A DNA stretch of 64,000 nt from Eutrophovita sp913057845 (GCA_963925895.1 CAWUVH010000008.1:1-64000), one strand, 5' to 3'; shown: positions 26,035 through 35,143, counted from the stretch's first letter. Numbers and translations: made by a program. Notes: a model not told the origin generated them from the sequence alone.

Positions 26035-28140
26035 ATGCGATCTAAGATCTACATTTTTGCCATCGTCTGGCTCGTAGTGGTTATATTGTCGGTGTTTTTC
26101 CCCGCGCACGCGGCTGATCGCAGTGGCTCCTCCAAACAGTATATTAAGCTCGATCTCATCACGCAATTTGATCGAGTTGCTCCAGGTCAAGAGCTGCACC
26201 TCGGTGTCCGTGTAACGCTTGAAGAGGACTGGCACATCTATTGGAAAAATCCAGGTGACACTGGCCTGCCCACGCGAGTTGATTGGTTGCTCCCCAGTAA
26301 ATTCGTTGTAGGGCCGATGTTATGGCCAGCTCCCAGTCGCTTTAATCTTGAGAATTTTGTCAATTTTGGATACGGCCGCACCGTTATCTTTCCATTTCAA
26401 CTTAAAGTCGCTGAAGACGTGCGATCGGGTCGACACTCCATCTCGGCAGACGTGTCTTGGCTTATTTGTAAAGACTTGTGTATTCCTGGAGAGGCTCAGC
26501 TCTTCATGGACTTTCAAGTAGGTGATTTAGGGAGTGCCACAGTAGACGCTAGTGACATTGAAAATACCTTGCAAGAAATGCCCAGTCAAGCCCCTAAGGA
26601 CTGGTTTGATGTAACGGTGAGTCAAGACGGGCAATGGAGTCTCGATTTAAGCCGCATTGAGCCTACTGTCATCTCGGCAGAATTCTTTCCTGCTCAAAAT
26701 GATGTCATCGCATATCAGCCTCCGCAGACGTTGGTTGCGGTCTCATCAGGTATGACCTTGCGTGGGCGGTTGTCCCCTCAATATGTGCGATCTAAAACTT
26801 CGTTCGAGGGTGTTTTGGTGGTGACGGATAAAGCCAGTGGCGAGACTGCAAGTTACGACCTTCGTCGAACCCCAAGGGAGCTTATGGCGCTTGAGTCCCC
26901 AATTCGTTCTGTGCAGAATCAATCTATCTCCAGCCTTTGGTTAGCGATTTGTTTTGCCTTGATTGGTGGGGTGATCTTAAATTTAATGCCGTGTGTTCTT
27001 CCCGTTGTGGCGATTAAATTAATGTCAGTGATCGGCCACGAAGGGCGACCTATATCAGCGCGCTATTGGGATACCGCGTTGTTTGCTTTTGGCGTTGTTT
27101 TAACGTTTTGTTTGATAGGTGGGGCTTTACTGATTATGAGATCGGCCGGCGATCAGATTGGCTGGGGTTTTCAGTTGCAAGCTCCTGAAATGGTTTTGGG
27201 GTTAATTATTTTGTTCTTTGTACTTGCGTTGAATATGTCCGGTTTGTATGAGATCGGCACCAGCTTGCAGCGTTTTGGCGGAATCGATGGGGCATTTGGT
27301 CGGTGGTCTTCCCTTCTGTCTGGGGCTCTCGTAACAATTATTGCGACACCATGCACAGCGCCTTTTATGGGTGCGGCAATCGGTTTTTCAATTGGGCAAG
27401 GAGCGGTGTCGAGTATGCTCACGTTCTTAGCGCTTGGGGTTGGGATGGCAACGCCTTACGTAATCATTTCGTTGTGGCCTGGTCTATTTGTCTGGGTGCC
27501 AAAGCCGGGCGCATGGATGAGCACCTTTAAAAACCTGTTGAGTGTGCCTTTGTACTTGACGGTCATTTGGTTGATTTGGGTGTTAGGTCAGCAAACCACT
27601 ATTCACACTATTTCCAAAGTCCTCGTCGTTTTGGTCTTTGTTGGCTTATCTGTTTGGGCTATAGGTAAACTGCAGTATCGAACGATCACTCGTATTGTTC
27701 CGTGGAGGATCCTAATTGCGATCAGTCTCTTGGTCTCTCTATCAGGCTTAATTCATATTGGGACTGCACTGGATCAAGCGTCTACTCGAGAAGTATCTAA
27801 ACCGGAGTGGAAACCTTGGTCGTCGGGGGATGTGGCGAGTGCTCGTGAGGAAGCCCATCCGGTGTTCGTTGATTACACTGCAGCTTGGTGTATCACCTGC
27901 CAAGTGAATAAGGCGCTGGTGCTTAATGATCAGGAGGTCGTAGATACGTTTAAGAAAAATAAAGTGATTACTTTCAGGGCTGATTGGACATCTAGAGATG
28001 CGGCAATTACGGAGTCATTAACTTCTTTTGGCAGATCAGGTGTGCCTGTTTACGTATTTTATCCCGCGAACCAAGGGGCGCCTGTTGTTCTATCGGAGGT
28101 GCTTAGAAAAAAAGAAATTTTTAATCTATTCGATCGTTGA
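26035..28140 (+). CDS. ScsB/DsbD-like membrane thiol-disulfide reductase
   Basis: Carries electrons from the cytosol across the inner membrane to periplasmic thiol proteins. The 701-residue protein has, in order, a signal segment, an N-terminal periplasmic domain with a Cys pair in WLICKDLC (about residues 145-149), an eight-helix membrane domain with one Cys in NLMPCVLPV and one in ATPCTAPF, and a C-terminal thioredoxin domain with WCITC near residue 620. The N-terminal domain layout is that of ScsB rather than classical DsbD. An in-frame TTG at 26014 lies right against an AGAGG, too close for use. No scsC or scsD partner is adjacent. Confidence 0.82.
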   Translation: MRSKIYIFAIVWLVVVILSVFFPAHAADRSGSSKQYIKLDLITQFDRVAPGQELHLGVRVTLEEDWHIYWKNPGDTGLPTRVDWLLPSKFVVGPMLWPAPSRFNLENFVNFGYGRTVIFPFQLKVAEDVRSGRHSISADVSWLICKDLCIPGEAQLFMDFQVGDLGSATVDASDIENTLQEMPSQAPKDWFDVTVSQDGQWSLDLSRIEPTVISAEFFPAQNDVIAYQPPQTLVAVSSGMTLRGRLSPQYVRSKTSFEGVLVVTDKASGETASYDLRRTPRELMALESPIRSVQNQSISSLWLAICFALIGGVILNLMPCVLPVVAIKLMSVIGHEGRPISARYWDTALFAFGVVLTFCLIGGALLIMRSAGDQIGWGFQLQAPEMVLGLIILFFVLALNMSGLYEIGTSLQRFGGIDGAFGRWSSLLSGALVTIIATPCTAPFMGAAIGFSIGQGAVSSMLTFLALGVGMATPYVIISLWPGLFVWVPKPGAWMSTFKNLLSVPLYLTVIWLIWVLGQQTTIHTISKVLVVLVFVGLSVWAIGKLQYRTITRIVPWRILIAISLLVSLSGLIHIGTALDQASTREVSKPEWKPWSSGDVASAREEAHPVFVDYTAAWCITCQVNKALVLNDQEVVDTFKKNKVITFRADWTSRDAAITESLTSFGRSGVPVYVFYPANQGAPVVLSEVLRKKEIFNLFDR

Positions 28141-28192
28141 TAAGGCAATGTTAAATGCTCAGCTTTTCACCGTGGCTGAGATTCATTTTCCA

Positions 28193-28208
28193 AAGGGGAT
28201 AGGCATTG
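28193..28208 (+). promoter_or_regulatory. Ribosome-binding site with TTG start of the WYL regulator
   Basis: AAGGGG at 28193-28198 lies 7 bases before TTG 28206. The conserved HTH begins within a few residues and no ATG is suitably placed, so TTG is the likely start. Confidence 0.6.
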
Positions 28209-29177
28209 GAACGAACAGAGAGGTTTTATAAGATTGACCGATTGCTTCGTGATAGTAGATCGGTTTCCTTAGAGAGGTTCCTTGAGGAGCTTTCGGTGTC
28301 AAAGGCGACATTCAAGCGTGATATCGAGTACATGAGAGATCGCCTTAACGCCCCTATTAGCTGGGATCGTACTCTTCGTGGCTATATTTTTGATCAAGAG
28401 ATTGACGATGCGCCGTCCTATGAATTACCTGGGATTTGGTTTAACCAATCAGAGATACTTGCCCTGCTCTCAATGGAGGCTTTGTTGAGTCAAATTCAAC
28501 CTGGTTTGCTTGGACCACGACTTGATCCACTTAAGCAAAAATTGCGAGATCTCATTGAGGTTGGTGAGTACTCAGTCGATGCGATAAAGAACCGTATCAA
28601 AATCCTCAATATGGGCTCCCGCAGTCGGAGCATTAAACATTTTGAAGTTATTGCGCTATCCTTAATGCAACGGTCTCAGCTTGAGCTTACATACTACGTC
28701 CGCTCAAGAGAAGAGGTAACGCAGCGATCTATTTCGCCTCAACGAATCGTATACTACAGAGATAATTGGTATTTAGATGCCTGGTGTCATTCTGTGAATG
28801 CAGTACGTAGCTTTTCGTTGGATGCTGTGCGTACCGCGACGCTGAGAGATGAAGCGGCTATTCAATGCGACGAAAAAATATTAGATTCTGTTCTCGGATC
28901 AGGATATGGGATTTTTTCTGGCACTGAACTTTTGTGGGCCAAACTTCGATTTAGTGCCGAGCGCGCTAAATGGGTTTCTCTTGAAGAATGGCACCCATCT
29001 CAACGGAATCATTTTGATGATGAGGGTTATTTTATTTTAGAAATACCCTATACCGAACAGTATGAGCTCGTTATGGATATCCTTAGATTTGGTCCTGACG
29101 TTGAGGTCATTGAGCCTGAATCATTGCGTCAGATGGTTAGGGAGAAGGCGTCTAAAATGTTGGCCATATATGTATAA
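28206..29177 (+). CDS. WYL-domain transcriptional regulator (YafY/DeoR type)
   Basis: A 323-residue DNA-binding regulator. An N-terminal winged helix (residues about 1-60, including SVSKATFKRDIEYMRD as recognition helix) is followed by a WYL domain with the literal tripeptide in RDNWYLDAWCHS near residue 195. A C-terminal WCX extension ends in the RQMVREKASKML helix. WYL domains sense ligands, often nucleic acids or nucleotides, and these regulators often sit beside phage-defence or DNA-damage genes. Its likely target is itself or the unrecognised gene 125 bases downstream, but that is inference. It begins 65 bases after the ScsB-like gene. Confidence 0.85.
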   Translation: MERTERFYKIDRLLRDSRSVSLERFLEELSVSKATFKRDIEYMRDRLNAPISWDRTLRGYIFDQEIDDAPSYELPGIWFNQSEILALLSMEALLSQIQPGLLGPRLDPLKQKLRDLIEVGEYSVDAIKNRIKILNMGSRSRSIKHFEVIALSLMQRSQLELTYYVRSREEVTQRSISPQRIVYYRDNWYLDAWCHSVNAVRSFSLDAVRTATLRDEAAIQCDEKILDSVLGSGYGIFSGTELLWAKLRFSAERAKWVSLEEWHPSQRNHFDDEGYFILEIPYTEQYELVMDILRFGPDVEVIEPESLRQMVREKASKMLAIYV

Positions 29178-29266
29178 AATAATGATTTATATGAATTTGT
29201 AAGAAAAATTATTTTTAATATGTGTCGTTTCAGGCTCATCTGGTGAGCTAGTGCTGGGCGCAAACT

Positions 29267-29296
29267 ACCTCCAAGATAATTAGTTATAACGGAGGT
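29267..29296 (+). promoter_or_regulatory. Hairpin that pairs with the Shine-Dalgarno of the next gene
   Basis: ACCTCC (29267-29272) pairs perfectly with GGAGGT (29291-29296), which is the ribosome-binding site. An inner stem ATAA (29276-29279) with TTAT (29284-29287) closes a TTAG loop, with 3-by-3 unpaired bases between the stems. If formed in RNA, this would block translation of the gene at 29302. The outer stem is short, so stability is modest. Confidence 0.45.
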
Positions 29297-29301
29297 TAGT
29301 G

Positions 29302-30270
29302 ATGGAACAGCTCAGTTTTTTCCTTAACAGAACACCAGGTCCCAAATTACGACGCAGCATCTCAGCAATTAGAGATCGTGTTGATCAATCAACGTCCAGA
29401 AGTAATGTGGGCATAACCGGCAAGTTACGGGAGTTGAATAGTACATCGCCGAGTTTTACGATGATAAACAGTCGTTCTACTGACGGATTTGGTGCAATCA
29501 GGGCTAAATTAGTAACTCGCGATATTTTATATCGCTCAAATCATCAGTCTCAGTCGGGAGGACACGTCCCGATTTGTCAAGTGGTGCGTGGGCGTCAGTT
29601 TATCCCGCATCAACATATTGTAAATGCGATCGAGCGTGCTTTAGTCGCCTTAAGAATTAATCCGGATGAGGTTGATGTGGCCGCGGAATATGGGTCCTAC
29701 GGAGCCCAAATGTCATTGGTGGTCTCGTTACCAAGCTTTTATGACTTTGATCCTGGGAGTATGGACCCCTTCAGGCTCCAGGTGGTTTTGCACAATTGTT
29801 TGAGTCGAGGAGGACTCCGTCTTCTTGCGCGATGGTTCCAAGAGGGGACGGGTGCAACTTATTCAGTCGGAGTGACGCAGCTCAATGCAAGCCTTGCTCA
29901 TCGGATCCCAGCAAGAGAGGAAAATATCCTGCCCACGTTAAGAAAGGCTATTGAGTTGGCTCGTGAAGATTGTCTCCATTTGGGTGATTGGACGCGCCAA
30001 GTGGTTGGTAAAGAGGCGCTAGAGACGTGGTTGGTGGGGTCTGTTCGGCGCATGTGGGGTAAAAAGGCTCAACAAGCTCTTCAAAGGGAATTCGAATCTG
30101 ATGAGGGCATCTATAGCAGAGAGGGAAATGTATCTTGGAATGTACTTGATACTTTGATGGTGCTCGCCAGCTATTGTGCAGGTACAAAAGATATCCTTCT
30201 GCAATGCGATCGGGTGGTGGAGGGGGCGGTCTTAATGCGATCGCTGTTAAAGAAGTGTTTAACCGTATAG
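29302..30270 (+). CDS. Unrecognised 322-residue protein downstream of a WYL regulator
   Basis: Not recognised with confidence. The protein is soluble, without signal peptide or membrane segments. The N-terminal 60 residues are Arg/Ser-rich and look disordered (KLRRSISAIRDRVDQSTSRS). A middle region contains GHVPICQVVRGRQF and SLVVSLPSFYDFD, and the C-terminal half is helical. Order and spacing faintly recall DUF932 proteins of plasmids and phages (a VPT-like block, a central beta region, a late helix with NVSWNVLDTL), but I could not confirm this. ATG 29302 is preceded by GGAGG at 6 bases, within a hairpin. A GTG abuts the ATG upstream. It lies alone after the regulator. Confidence 0.7.
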   Translation: MEQLSFFLNRTPGPKLRRSISAIRDRVDQSTSRSNVGITGKLRELNSTSPSFTMINSRSTDGFGAIRAKLVTRDILYRSNHQSQSGGHVPICQVVRGRQFIPHQHIVNAIERALVALRINPDEVDVAAEYGSYGAQMSLVVSLPSFYDFDPGSMDPFRLQVVLHNCLSRGGLRLLARWFQEGTGATYSVGVTQLNASLAHRIPAREENILPTLRKAIELAREDCLHLGDWTRQVVGKEALETWLVGSVRRMWGKKAQQALQREFESDEGIYSREGNVSWNVLDTLMVLASYCAGTKDILLQCDRVVEGAVLMRSLLKKCLTV

Positions 30271-30287
30271 ATGTGTTTTCCCCGAAT

Positions 30288-30309
30288 ACTAAGTCCTTCT
30301 AGTCTTAGT
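30288..30309 (+). terminator. Possible weak terminator after the unrecognised gene
   Basis: ACTAAG (30288-30293) and CTTAGT (30304-30309) form a 6-base stem with a 10-base loop. The T-rich stretch begins about 10 bases downstream rather than immediately, so termination would be weak. Confidence 0.25.
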
Positions 30310-30404
30310 GGCATGAGTGTTTTTAGTTTTTTTACGAAATGAATACAAAAAAGATATGATCAAGATATAGTCGTTTACCTAATCTCACAAACTGGATAAG
30401 AGCG

Positions 30405-31490
30405 GTGCTGATCTTCCGTCAATTAATTGACCAACAGTCGTCCACATATACGTATCTCTTGGGTGATTCAGAATCTAGAGAGTGTCTGTTAATTGACCCC
30501 GTGTTTGAGCAGGTCATGCGAGATCGGGCGATGATAAAGGAGATGGATCTTGATCTCATCGCTACCGTTGAGACTCACGTCCATGCTGACCACGTTACTG
30601 GGGCTTGGCTGCTTCACAATAGCCTTGCGAGTGAAATCGTAGTTTCAGCGAATGGAGGTGCTCGAGGGGCTGGGCGCTATGTGGGTCAGGGCGACGTAAT
30701 CACCTTCGGCGCTAGGACGTTGGGTGTGCGTGAGACACCAGGGCATACGAACGGATGTATCACCTTAGTTCTAGATGATAAATCCATGGTTTTTACTGGA
30801 GATTGCTTATTAATTCGGGGTACAGGGCGGACGGATTTCCAAGAGGGAAACCCGGAAATGATGTTCCAATCGATTCACGAGCAAATTTTTACACTTCCCA
30901 AATCATGTTTGATTTATCCCGGGCACGATTATCGAGGGATGACCGTGTCGAATGTCTCGGAGGAAAAACGTTTTAATCCGAGATTAGGAGGAGCAATTAA
31001 CCTTCAAGACTTTTCGGGTTATATGGAGAACTTGAAGTTGCCTCATCCCGGTCAGATTAATCGTGCTGTGCCGGCAAATTTAAATTGTGGTCAACCGACT
31101 GGTAATGCCCCTGAGTTGAATACTCAGGACTGGGCAACTCTAAGTTATAGTTTTTCTGGGATTTGGGAGATAGAGTCTTCGGTACTCGAAGAGATATTGG
31201 CGACAGTGCAGATTATAGATGTCAGGGAAGTGGTTGAATTTGAAGGACCGTTAGGTCGAGTCCCGGGCGCTAAATTAATCCCCCTAAATCAACTGGCGGA
31301 CCGCGTTGGGGAGTTGGATTCGAGTATGCCAACTGTGACTGTTTGTCGGTCTGGAGCACGATCAGCACAAGCTGTCCTCCACCTTCAGGCGCTAGGGTTT
31401 ACACAACTAGCTCATTTGTCCGGTGGTATGCTGCGGTGGGCTGTAGGGGGGCATGCTGTTCTGGGGGGGCTGAATGATCCCAGGCGTTGA
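30405..31490 (+). CDS. Persulfide dioxygenase (ETHE1-like) fused to rhodanese
   Basis: Oxidises glutathione persulfide to sulfite, with a C-terminal rhodanese domain that exchanges sulfane sulfur. The 361-residue protein has the MBL motif THVHADH, iron ligands in TPGHTNG and FTGDCL, and the ETHE1-specific IRGTGRTDFQ and IYPGHDYRG. The rhodanese domain (from about residue 255) has an intact active-site loop CRSGARS. Fusions of this kind are known in bacteria. It starts at a GTG. A GST and gshA elsewhere in the window fit its need for glutathione. It is convergent with the GST gene. Confidence 0.88.
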   Translation: MLIFRQLIDQQSSTYTYLLGDSESRECLLIDPVFEQVMRDRAMIKEMDLDLIATVETHVHADHVTGAWLLHNSLASEIVVSANGGARGAGRYVGQGDVITFGARTLGVRETPGHTNGCITLVLDDKSMVFTGDCLLIRGTGRTDFQEGNPEMMFQSIHEQIFTLPKSCLIYPGHDYRGMTVSNVSEEKRFNPRLGGAINLQDFSGYMENLKLPHPGQINRAVPANLNCGQPTGNAPELNTQDWATLSYSFSGIWEIESSVLEEILATVQIIDVREVVEFEGPLGRVPGAKLIPLNQLADRVGELDSSMPTVTVCRSGARSAQAVLHLQALGFTQLAHLSGGMLRWAVGGHAVLGGLNDPRR

Positions 31491-31526
31491 AAAACGCGTT
31501 GAGTGCTATCAGCTTCCCGACTGTAT

Positions 31527-32138
31527 TTAAGATTCTGCTTGTTTGGTTCGTAAAAATGCAGGACGAGTTGTGAGCCTCTCAAAGTAGTCGTTTATTGATG
31601 GGGGGAAAGGTTCTTCCACATGTCGAATATAAGAAGTGAGCGCAATTCCGATCATGATGTCGGTTCCCGAAAAAATTTCACCGAGTAACCATTTCCTTTT
31701 GCCTAGGACTCCACCTACGGCTTCTAGACAAATCGTTGCTCGTTTCTTGAATTCTGCAATTGCTGGAGTATGGATCGCGTTGGGGAATGCTCTCTTATGT
31801 CTGATAATTTCAGATACGGAAGATGCGAAGGTTGCTTCTGCAAACCAACTCCATTCTAAGTAAGCGGCATATAGAGGATCATCTTTGCTAGGCTGTAGTT
31901 TACCGTTCCCATATTTATCGATGAGGTAATGGACCATTGCACCGCTTTCACGCATGGTGACTTCACCATCTTTAAGAACGGGAACTTTACCAATCGGACT
32001 GATACTAATAAATTGTGGGCTGAGTCGAAATTCCGGTAAAAAGTTTATAATTTCAACTTTGTACGGAATGTTCAATTCTTCGCACGCCCAAATAGCTCGG
32101 AGACCACGGGTGTTTGGGAAATGGTAAATTGTAATCAC
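31527..32138 (-). CDS. Glutathione S-transferase
   Basis: Cytosolic glutathione-dependent transferase, 203 residues from the chosen start. The N-terminal thioredoxin fold shows ITIYHFPNTRGLRAIWACEE and the cis-Pro/glutathione block GKVPVLKDGE followed by RESGAMVHYL. The frame is open upstream to 32234, but a GTG at 32138 is preceded by AAGGA 8 bases away and starts just before the first beta-strand, so I take that. The substrate is unknown. It is convergent with the persulfide dioxygenase, 36 bases away. Confidence 0.85.
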   Translation of the reverse strand: MITIYHFPNTRGLRAIWACEELNIPYKVEIINFLPEFRLSPQFISISPIGKVPVLKDGEVTMRESGAMVHYLIDKYGNGKLQPSKDDPLYAAYLEWSWFAEATFASSVSEIIRHKRAFPNAIHTPAIAEFKKRATICLEAVGGVLGKRKWLLGEIFSGTDIMIGIALTSYIRHVEEPFPPSINDYFERLTTRPAFLRTKQAES

Positions 32139-32340
32139 AGGTGCTATTCCTTTGCTTAGGTTTAACTGGTGATGCTCTAGAGCGTAGTGATTGTCAACGT
32201 TCGAACATTGTAGCGTTATTGTGTCCTTCGTCACTGAATAAGCCGATTAACTAATGTCAAATTGAAGATTTGGAAATGATATCGATTTGTTTTATAGATT
32301 CGATTATTATTGCTCACTCAATAATTATGAAAGATAACAA

Positions 32341-33018
32341 ATGAAAAAGATTTATTTTGCAGCACTATTGTTACTGACTTCGGCTTGCTCGAAGGAGGCT
32401 GTAACGGCGGATGTTTCACTTGAGACCGAGGATCAAAAAACCCTATATGCCATAGGCATGCTTATCAGCAATCAATTGCAATCTTTCGCGCTGAGTGAGG
32501 AAGAGTTGGGTCCGATTGTGCAAGGCATGATGGACGGCATATCGGGGGTGGATGCTAAGGTGGACATGAAAATTTATGAAGCGAGGATCAATGAAATGGT
32601 ATCAGAGCGTTCTGCAATAGTTGCTGCGAAAGAAGCGTCCGTTTCTGAGACGTACCTTAAACAATTTGAATCAGATGATTCAGTCGTAAAAACTGAATCT
32701 GGTGCGATTGTTAAGATGGTAGAGGAAGGCACAGGTGATTTTCCGAGTGCTAGTGATACAGTCATGGTTCACTATGAAGGAAGCTTGATTGACGGAACTG
32801 TGTTTGATAGTTCTCTCGTTCGTGGCTCCCCAGCGACATTTCCTTTGAGTGGTGTCATAACGTGTTGGACTGAAGGGCTTCAAAAGATAAAGGTTGGAGG
32901 AAAAGCACAGTTGATTTGTCCTGCTGATACGGCTTACGGTGACCGTGGAGCACCCCCAAAAATCGGACCTGGTGCTACATTAATATTTGAGGTTAATCTT
33001 CTTGAAATTAAGAAATAA
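32341..33018 (+). CDS. FKBP-type peptidyl-prolyl isomerase lipoprotein (FkpA/Mip-like)
   Basis: Periplasmic protein-folding isomerase anchored as a lipoprotein. The signal ends in the lipobox LTSAC, putting the lipid on C16. An N-terminal dimerisation region (residues about 25-105) is followed by the FKBP domain with VMVHYEGSLIDGTVFDSS, CWTEGLQKIKVGGKAQL and a late LIFEVNLLEI. At 225 residues it is slightly shorter than FkpA. It is divergent from the GST gene and stands 33 bases before a NIPSNAP gene on the same strand. Confidence 0.9.
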   Translation: MKKIYFAALLLLTSACSKEAVTADVSLETEDQKTLYAIGMLISNQLQSFALSEEELGPIVQGMMDGISGVDAKVDMKIYEARINEMVSERSAIVAAKEASVSETYLKQFESDDSVVKTESGAIVKMVEEGTGDFPSASDTVMVHYEGSLIDGTVFDSSLVRGSPATFPLSGVITCWTEGLQKIKVGGKAQLICPADTAYGDRGAPPKIGPGATLIFEVNLLEIKK

Positions 33019-33051
33019 TTCGGCTAACAAGAATGATCAAAGGGGAATTAA

Positions 33052-33384
33052 ATGTTGATTGATATGAGAACTTATCGATGTAGACCTGGTTCCATAAAGA
33101 AACATCTGGCGTTGTATGAAAAATTAGGTAAGACTGCTCAAACTAAACATCTCGGCCAGCCGCTTGCTTACATGCAATGTGAGAGTGGAAACCCTAACGA
33201 GTATGTTCACATGTGGATTTATGAGAATGCTGGCGATAGAGAGCAAAAAAGAGCATTAATGTGGGCTGATCCAGATTGGATTAACTACACACAAGAAAGC
33301 GCTAAGCTTGGTGCGCTTGAGAGCCAAACCAATCAGTTGATGACGCCAGTTAATTTCTTTTCATTACCGACAAAGCTTGGATAG
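33052..33384 (+). CDS. NIPSNAP-family protein
   Basis: A 110-residue protein of the NIPSNAP family, a ferredoxin-like alpha+beta fold often found next to catabolic oxidoreductases. Visible traits are the start MLIDMRTYRCRPGSIKKHL and the repeated strand WIYENAGDREQKR before ADPDW. AAGGGGAA precedes the ATG at about 7 bases. Its role is not established. It lies 33 bases after the FKBP gene and converges on the acyl-CoA ligase. Confidence 0.75.
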   Translation: MLIDMRTYRCRPGSIKKHLALYEKLGKTAQTKHLGQPLAYMQCESGNPNEYVHMWIYENAGDREQKRALMWADPDWINYTQESAKLGALESQTNQLMTPVNFFSLPTKLG

Positions 33385-33400
33385 TTATTTTTTTGAGATT

Positions 33401-33435
33401 AGAACGATGGGCCATGTCGATTGGTACATCGTTCT
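33401..33435. terminator. Hairpin between convergent genes, probable terminator
   Basis: Perfect 9-base arms AGAACGATG (33401-33409) and CATCGTTCT (33427-33435) enclose a 17-base loop in the 57-base gap between the NIPSNAP and acyl-CoA ligase stops. The T-run after it is interrupted (TTCTTG), so this may act as a weak bidirectional terminator. Confidence 0.5.
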
Positions 33436-33441
33436 TTCTTG

Positions 33442-35019
33442 TTAATTATTTTCTCGTTCTTTTTGTATCAGGACGCGTCTAAGTATTTTCCCAGATGCTG
33501 ACTTGGGAATTTGTTCTACGAATTCGACAATTCTGACCTTTTTATGCGGAGCGACGCTTTTCGCAACAAAGGACATAATTTCCTCTGCGCTCACAGACAC
33601 TCCAGTTTTGACTACAACTACTGCCTTGGGTAGCTCTCCAGCTTCCTCGTCTGCTACAGGAATTACTGCAGCATCGGATATTGCAGAATGAGTGAGTAGG
33701 AGCGCTTCGAGTTCAGCAGGCGCTACCTGCATCCCTTTATATTTGATCAGTTCTTTGATGCGATCAACCGCATAGAAAAAGCCTTCATCGTCGACATACC
33801 CAATATCTCCAGTGCGGTACCAACCCTCTTTCGTGATGCTTTCTGCGGTGGCCTCTGGTTTATTTAGATAGCCCTTCATAATCTGCGGACCGCGAATCCA
33901 TATCTCACCATTTTGATTATTGCAAAGAGGCTCTCCCGTTTGTGGATCAACAATCATGACCTCTGTGTTGGGAATGGGCAGACCGATTGATCCTATTTTT
34001 TTTGCATGACCTTCAATGGGGAGTAAGTGCGTTACGGGACTTGCTTCAGTCATGCCATAGCCTTGAGCAATATTGCATCCAACTCGCGCCGCGGCTTCCA
34101 TGGCGACGCCCTCACCTAACGGGGCTGCTCCAGAGAGAATAAGCTCGAGACTCGATAAATCGTATCGTTCGACTGCAGGATGTTTTGCCAACCCTAATAC
34201 TATCGGTGGGACTATAGGGGCTTTGGTTACTTTGTGGGTCTCAATTGCAGCTAAAAAACCCTCCATATCGAAGCGTGACATGCAAACAATAGTTCCTCGC
34301 CTATAAAGCGAGTAGAGCATGATAACAACCATGCCGTATATATGGAAAAAAGGCAGTACTCCAAGCACTGTATCTCGTTCACAGATCGCGTTATGGCTTA
34401 GCATGCCTTCAGTTTGCCGCATATTCATTACAAGGTTGTAGTGAGTCAGCATGACGCCTTTTGGTAGACCCGTGGTCCCACTCGAGTACGGGAGTGCGCA
34501 GACATCATTTTCTGCAGAGATCTCAGGTGCAATTACCGGATTGTTCGACTGCATTAAGTCTTCGAGCTTTCGGTGACCTTGAGCTCCACCGATTACAATG
34601 ATTTCATCTACCGGATGTTTTTGTATGGCTGCCTCTGCTTTATCTAAAAAATCAGGCACTGTAACGATGAGCTTTGCCTTTGCATCGATAAGTTGTTTAG
34701 CTAATTCATCCGCTGTGTATAGAGGGTTAACAGTTGTGCATATTCCACCTAACTTTAGGACGGCAAGAAAGATGACCGCGTATTCAGGTACGTTCGGGCT
34801 ATATATAGCAAGGACATCACCTTTTTTAAATCCTTCTGTCTGAAGTCCAGCTGCGAGTTGATTGATGGAGTCAGACAGTTCCCGGTAGCTGATTTTTTGA
34901 TTGGTCTCAGATTGGATGATCGCGGTTTTATTCTCATGCGCTGATATGTCACCAAGAACAAAGTCCACAACATTTATTTTTGGTGCAGACACTTCTGTAT
35001 GTGGTCCACGAAATATCAT
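33442..35019 (-). CDS. AMP-forming acyl/aryl-CoA ligase (4-coumarate-CoA ligase-like)
   Basis: Activates a carboxylic acid to its CoA thioester through an acyl-adenylate. The 525-residue protein has the P-loop YSSGTTGLPKGVMLTH, the YGMTEASP motif, the hinge region GWYRTGDIGYVDDEGF, and the C-terminal lysine in PKSASGKILRR. By motif it is closer to 4-coumarate/medium-chain ligases than to acetyl-CoA synthetase. GGGGAG lies about 8 bases before the ATG. It is divergent from the VOC gene. The acid it uses cannot be told from sequence. Confidence 0.9.
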   Translation of the reverse strand: MIFRGPHTEVSAPKINVVDFVLGDISAHENKTAIIQSETNQKISYRELSDSINQLAAGLQTEGFKKGDVLAIYSPNVPEYAVIFLAVLKLGGICTTVNPLYTADELAKQLIDAKAKLIVTVPDFLDKAEAAIQKHPVDEIIVIGGAQGHRKLEDLMQSNNPVIAPEISAENDVCALPYSSGTTGLPKGVMLTHYNLVMNMRQTEGMLSHNAICERDTVLGVLPFFHIYGMVVIMLYSLYRRGTIVCMSRFDMEGFLAAIETHKVTKAPIVPPIVLGLAKHPAVERYDLSSLELILSGAAPLGEGVAMEAAARVGCNIAQGYGMTEASPVTHLLPIEGHAKKIGSIGLPIPNTEVMIVDPQTGEPLCNNQNGEIWIRGPQIMKGYLNKPEATAESITKEGWYRTGDIGYVDDEGFFYAVDRIKELIKYKGMQVAPAELEALLLTHSAISDAAVIPVADEEAGELPKAVVVVKTGVSVSAEEIMSFVAKSVAPHKKVRIVEFVEQIPKSASGKILRRVLIQKERENN

Positions 35020-35143
35020 GCTTGCTCTCCCCTTAGGCTAATTCATAAAATTATTTTTCTTTAAGTTTATATCATTAATATAACTTAACGGTTAGTCTAA
35101 AATAGATGTGTTAAATTCATATTTTTAAAATGAACATTACGTT

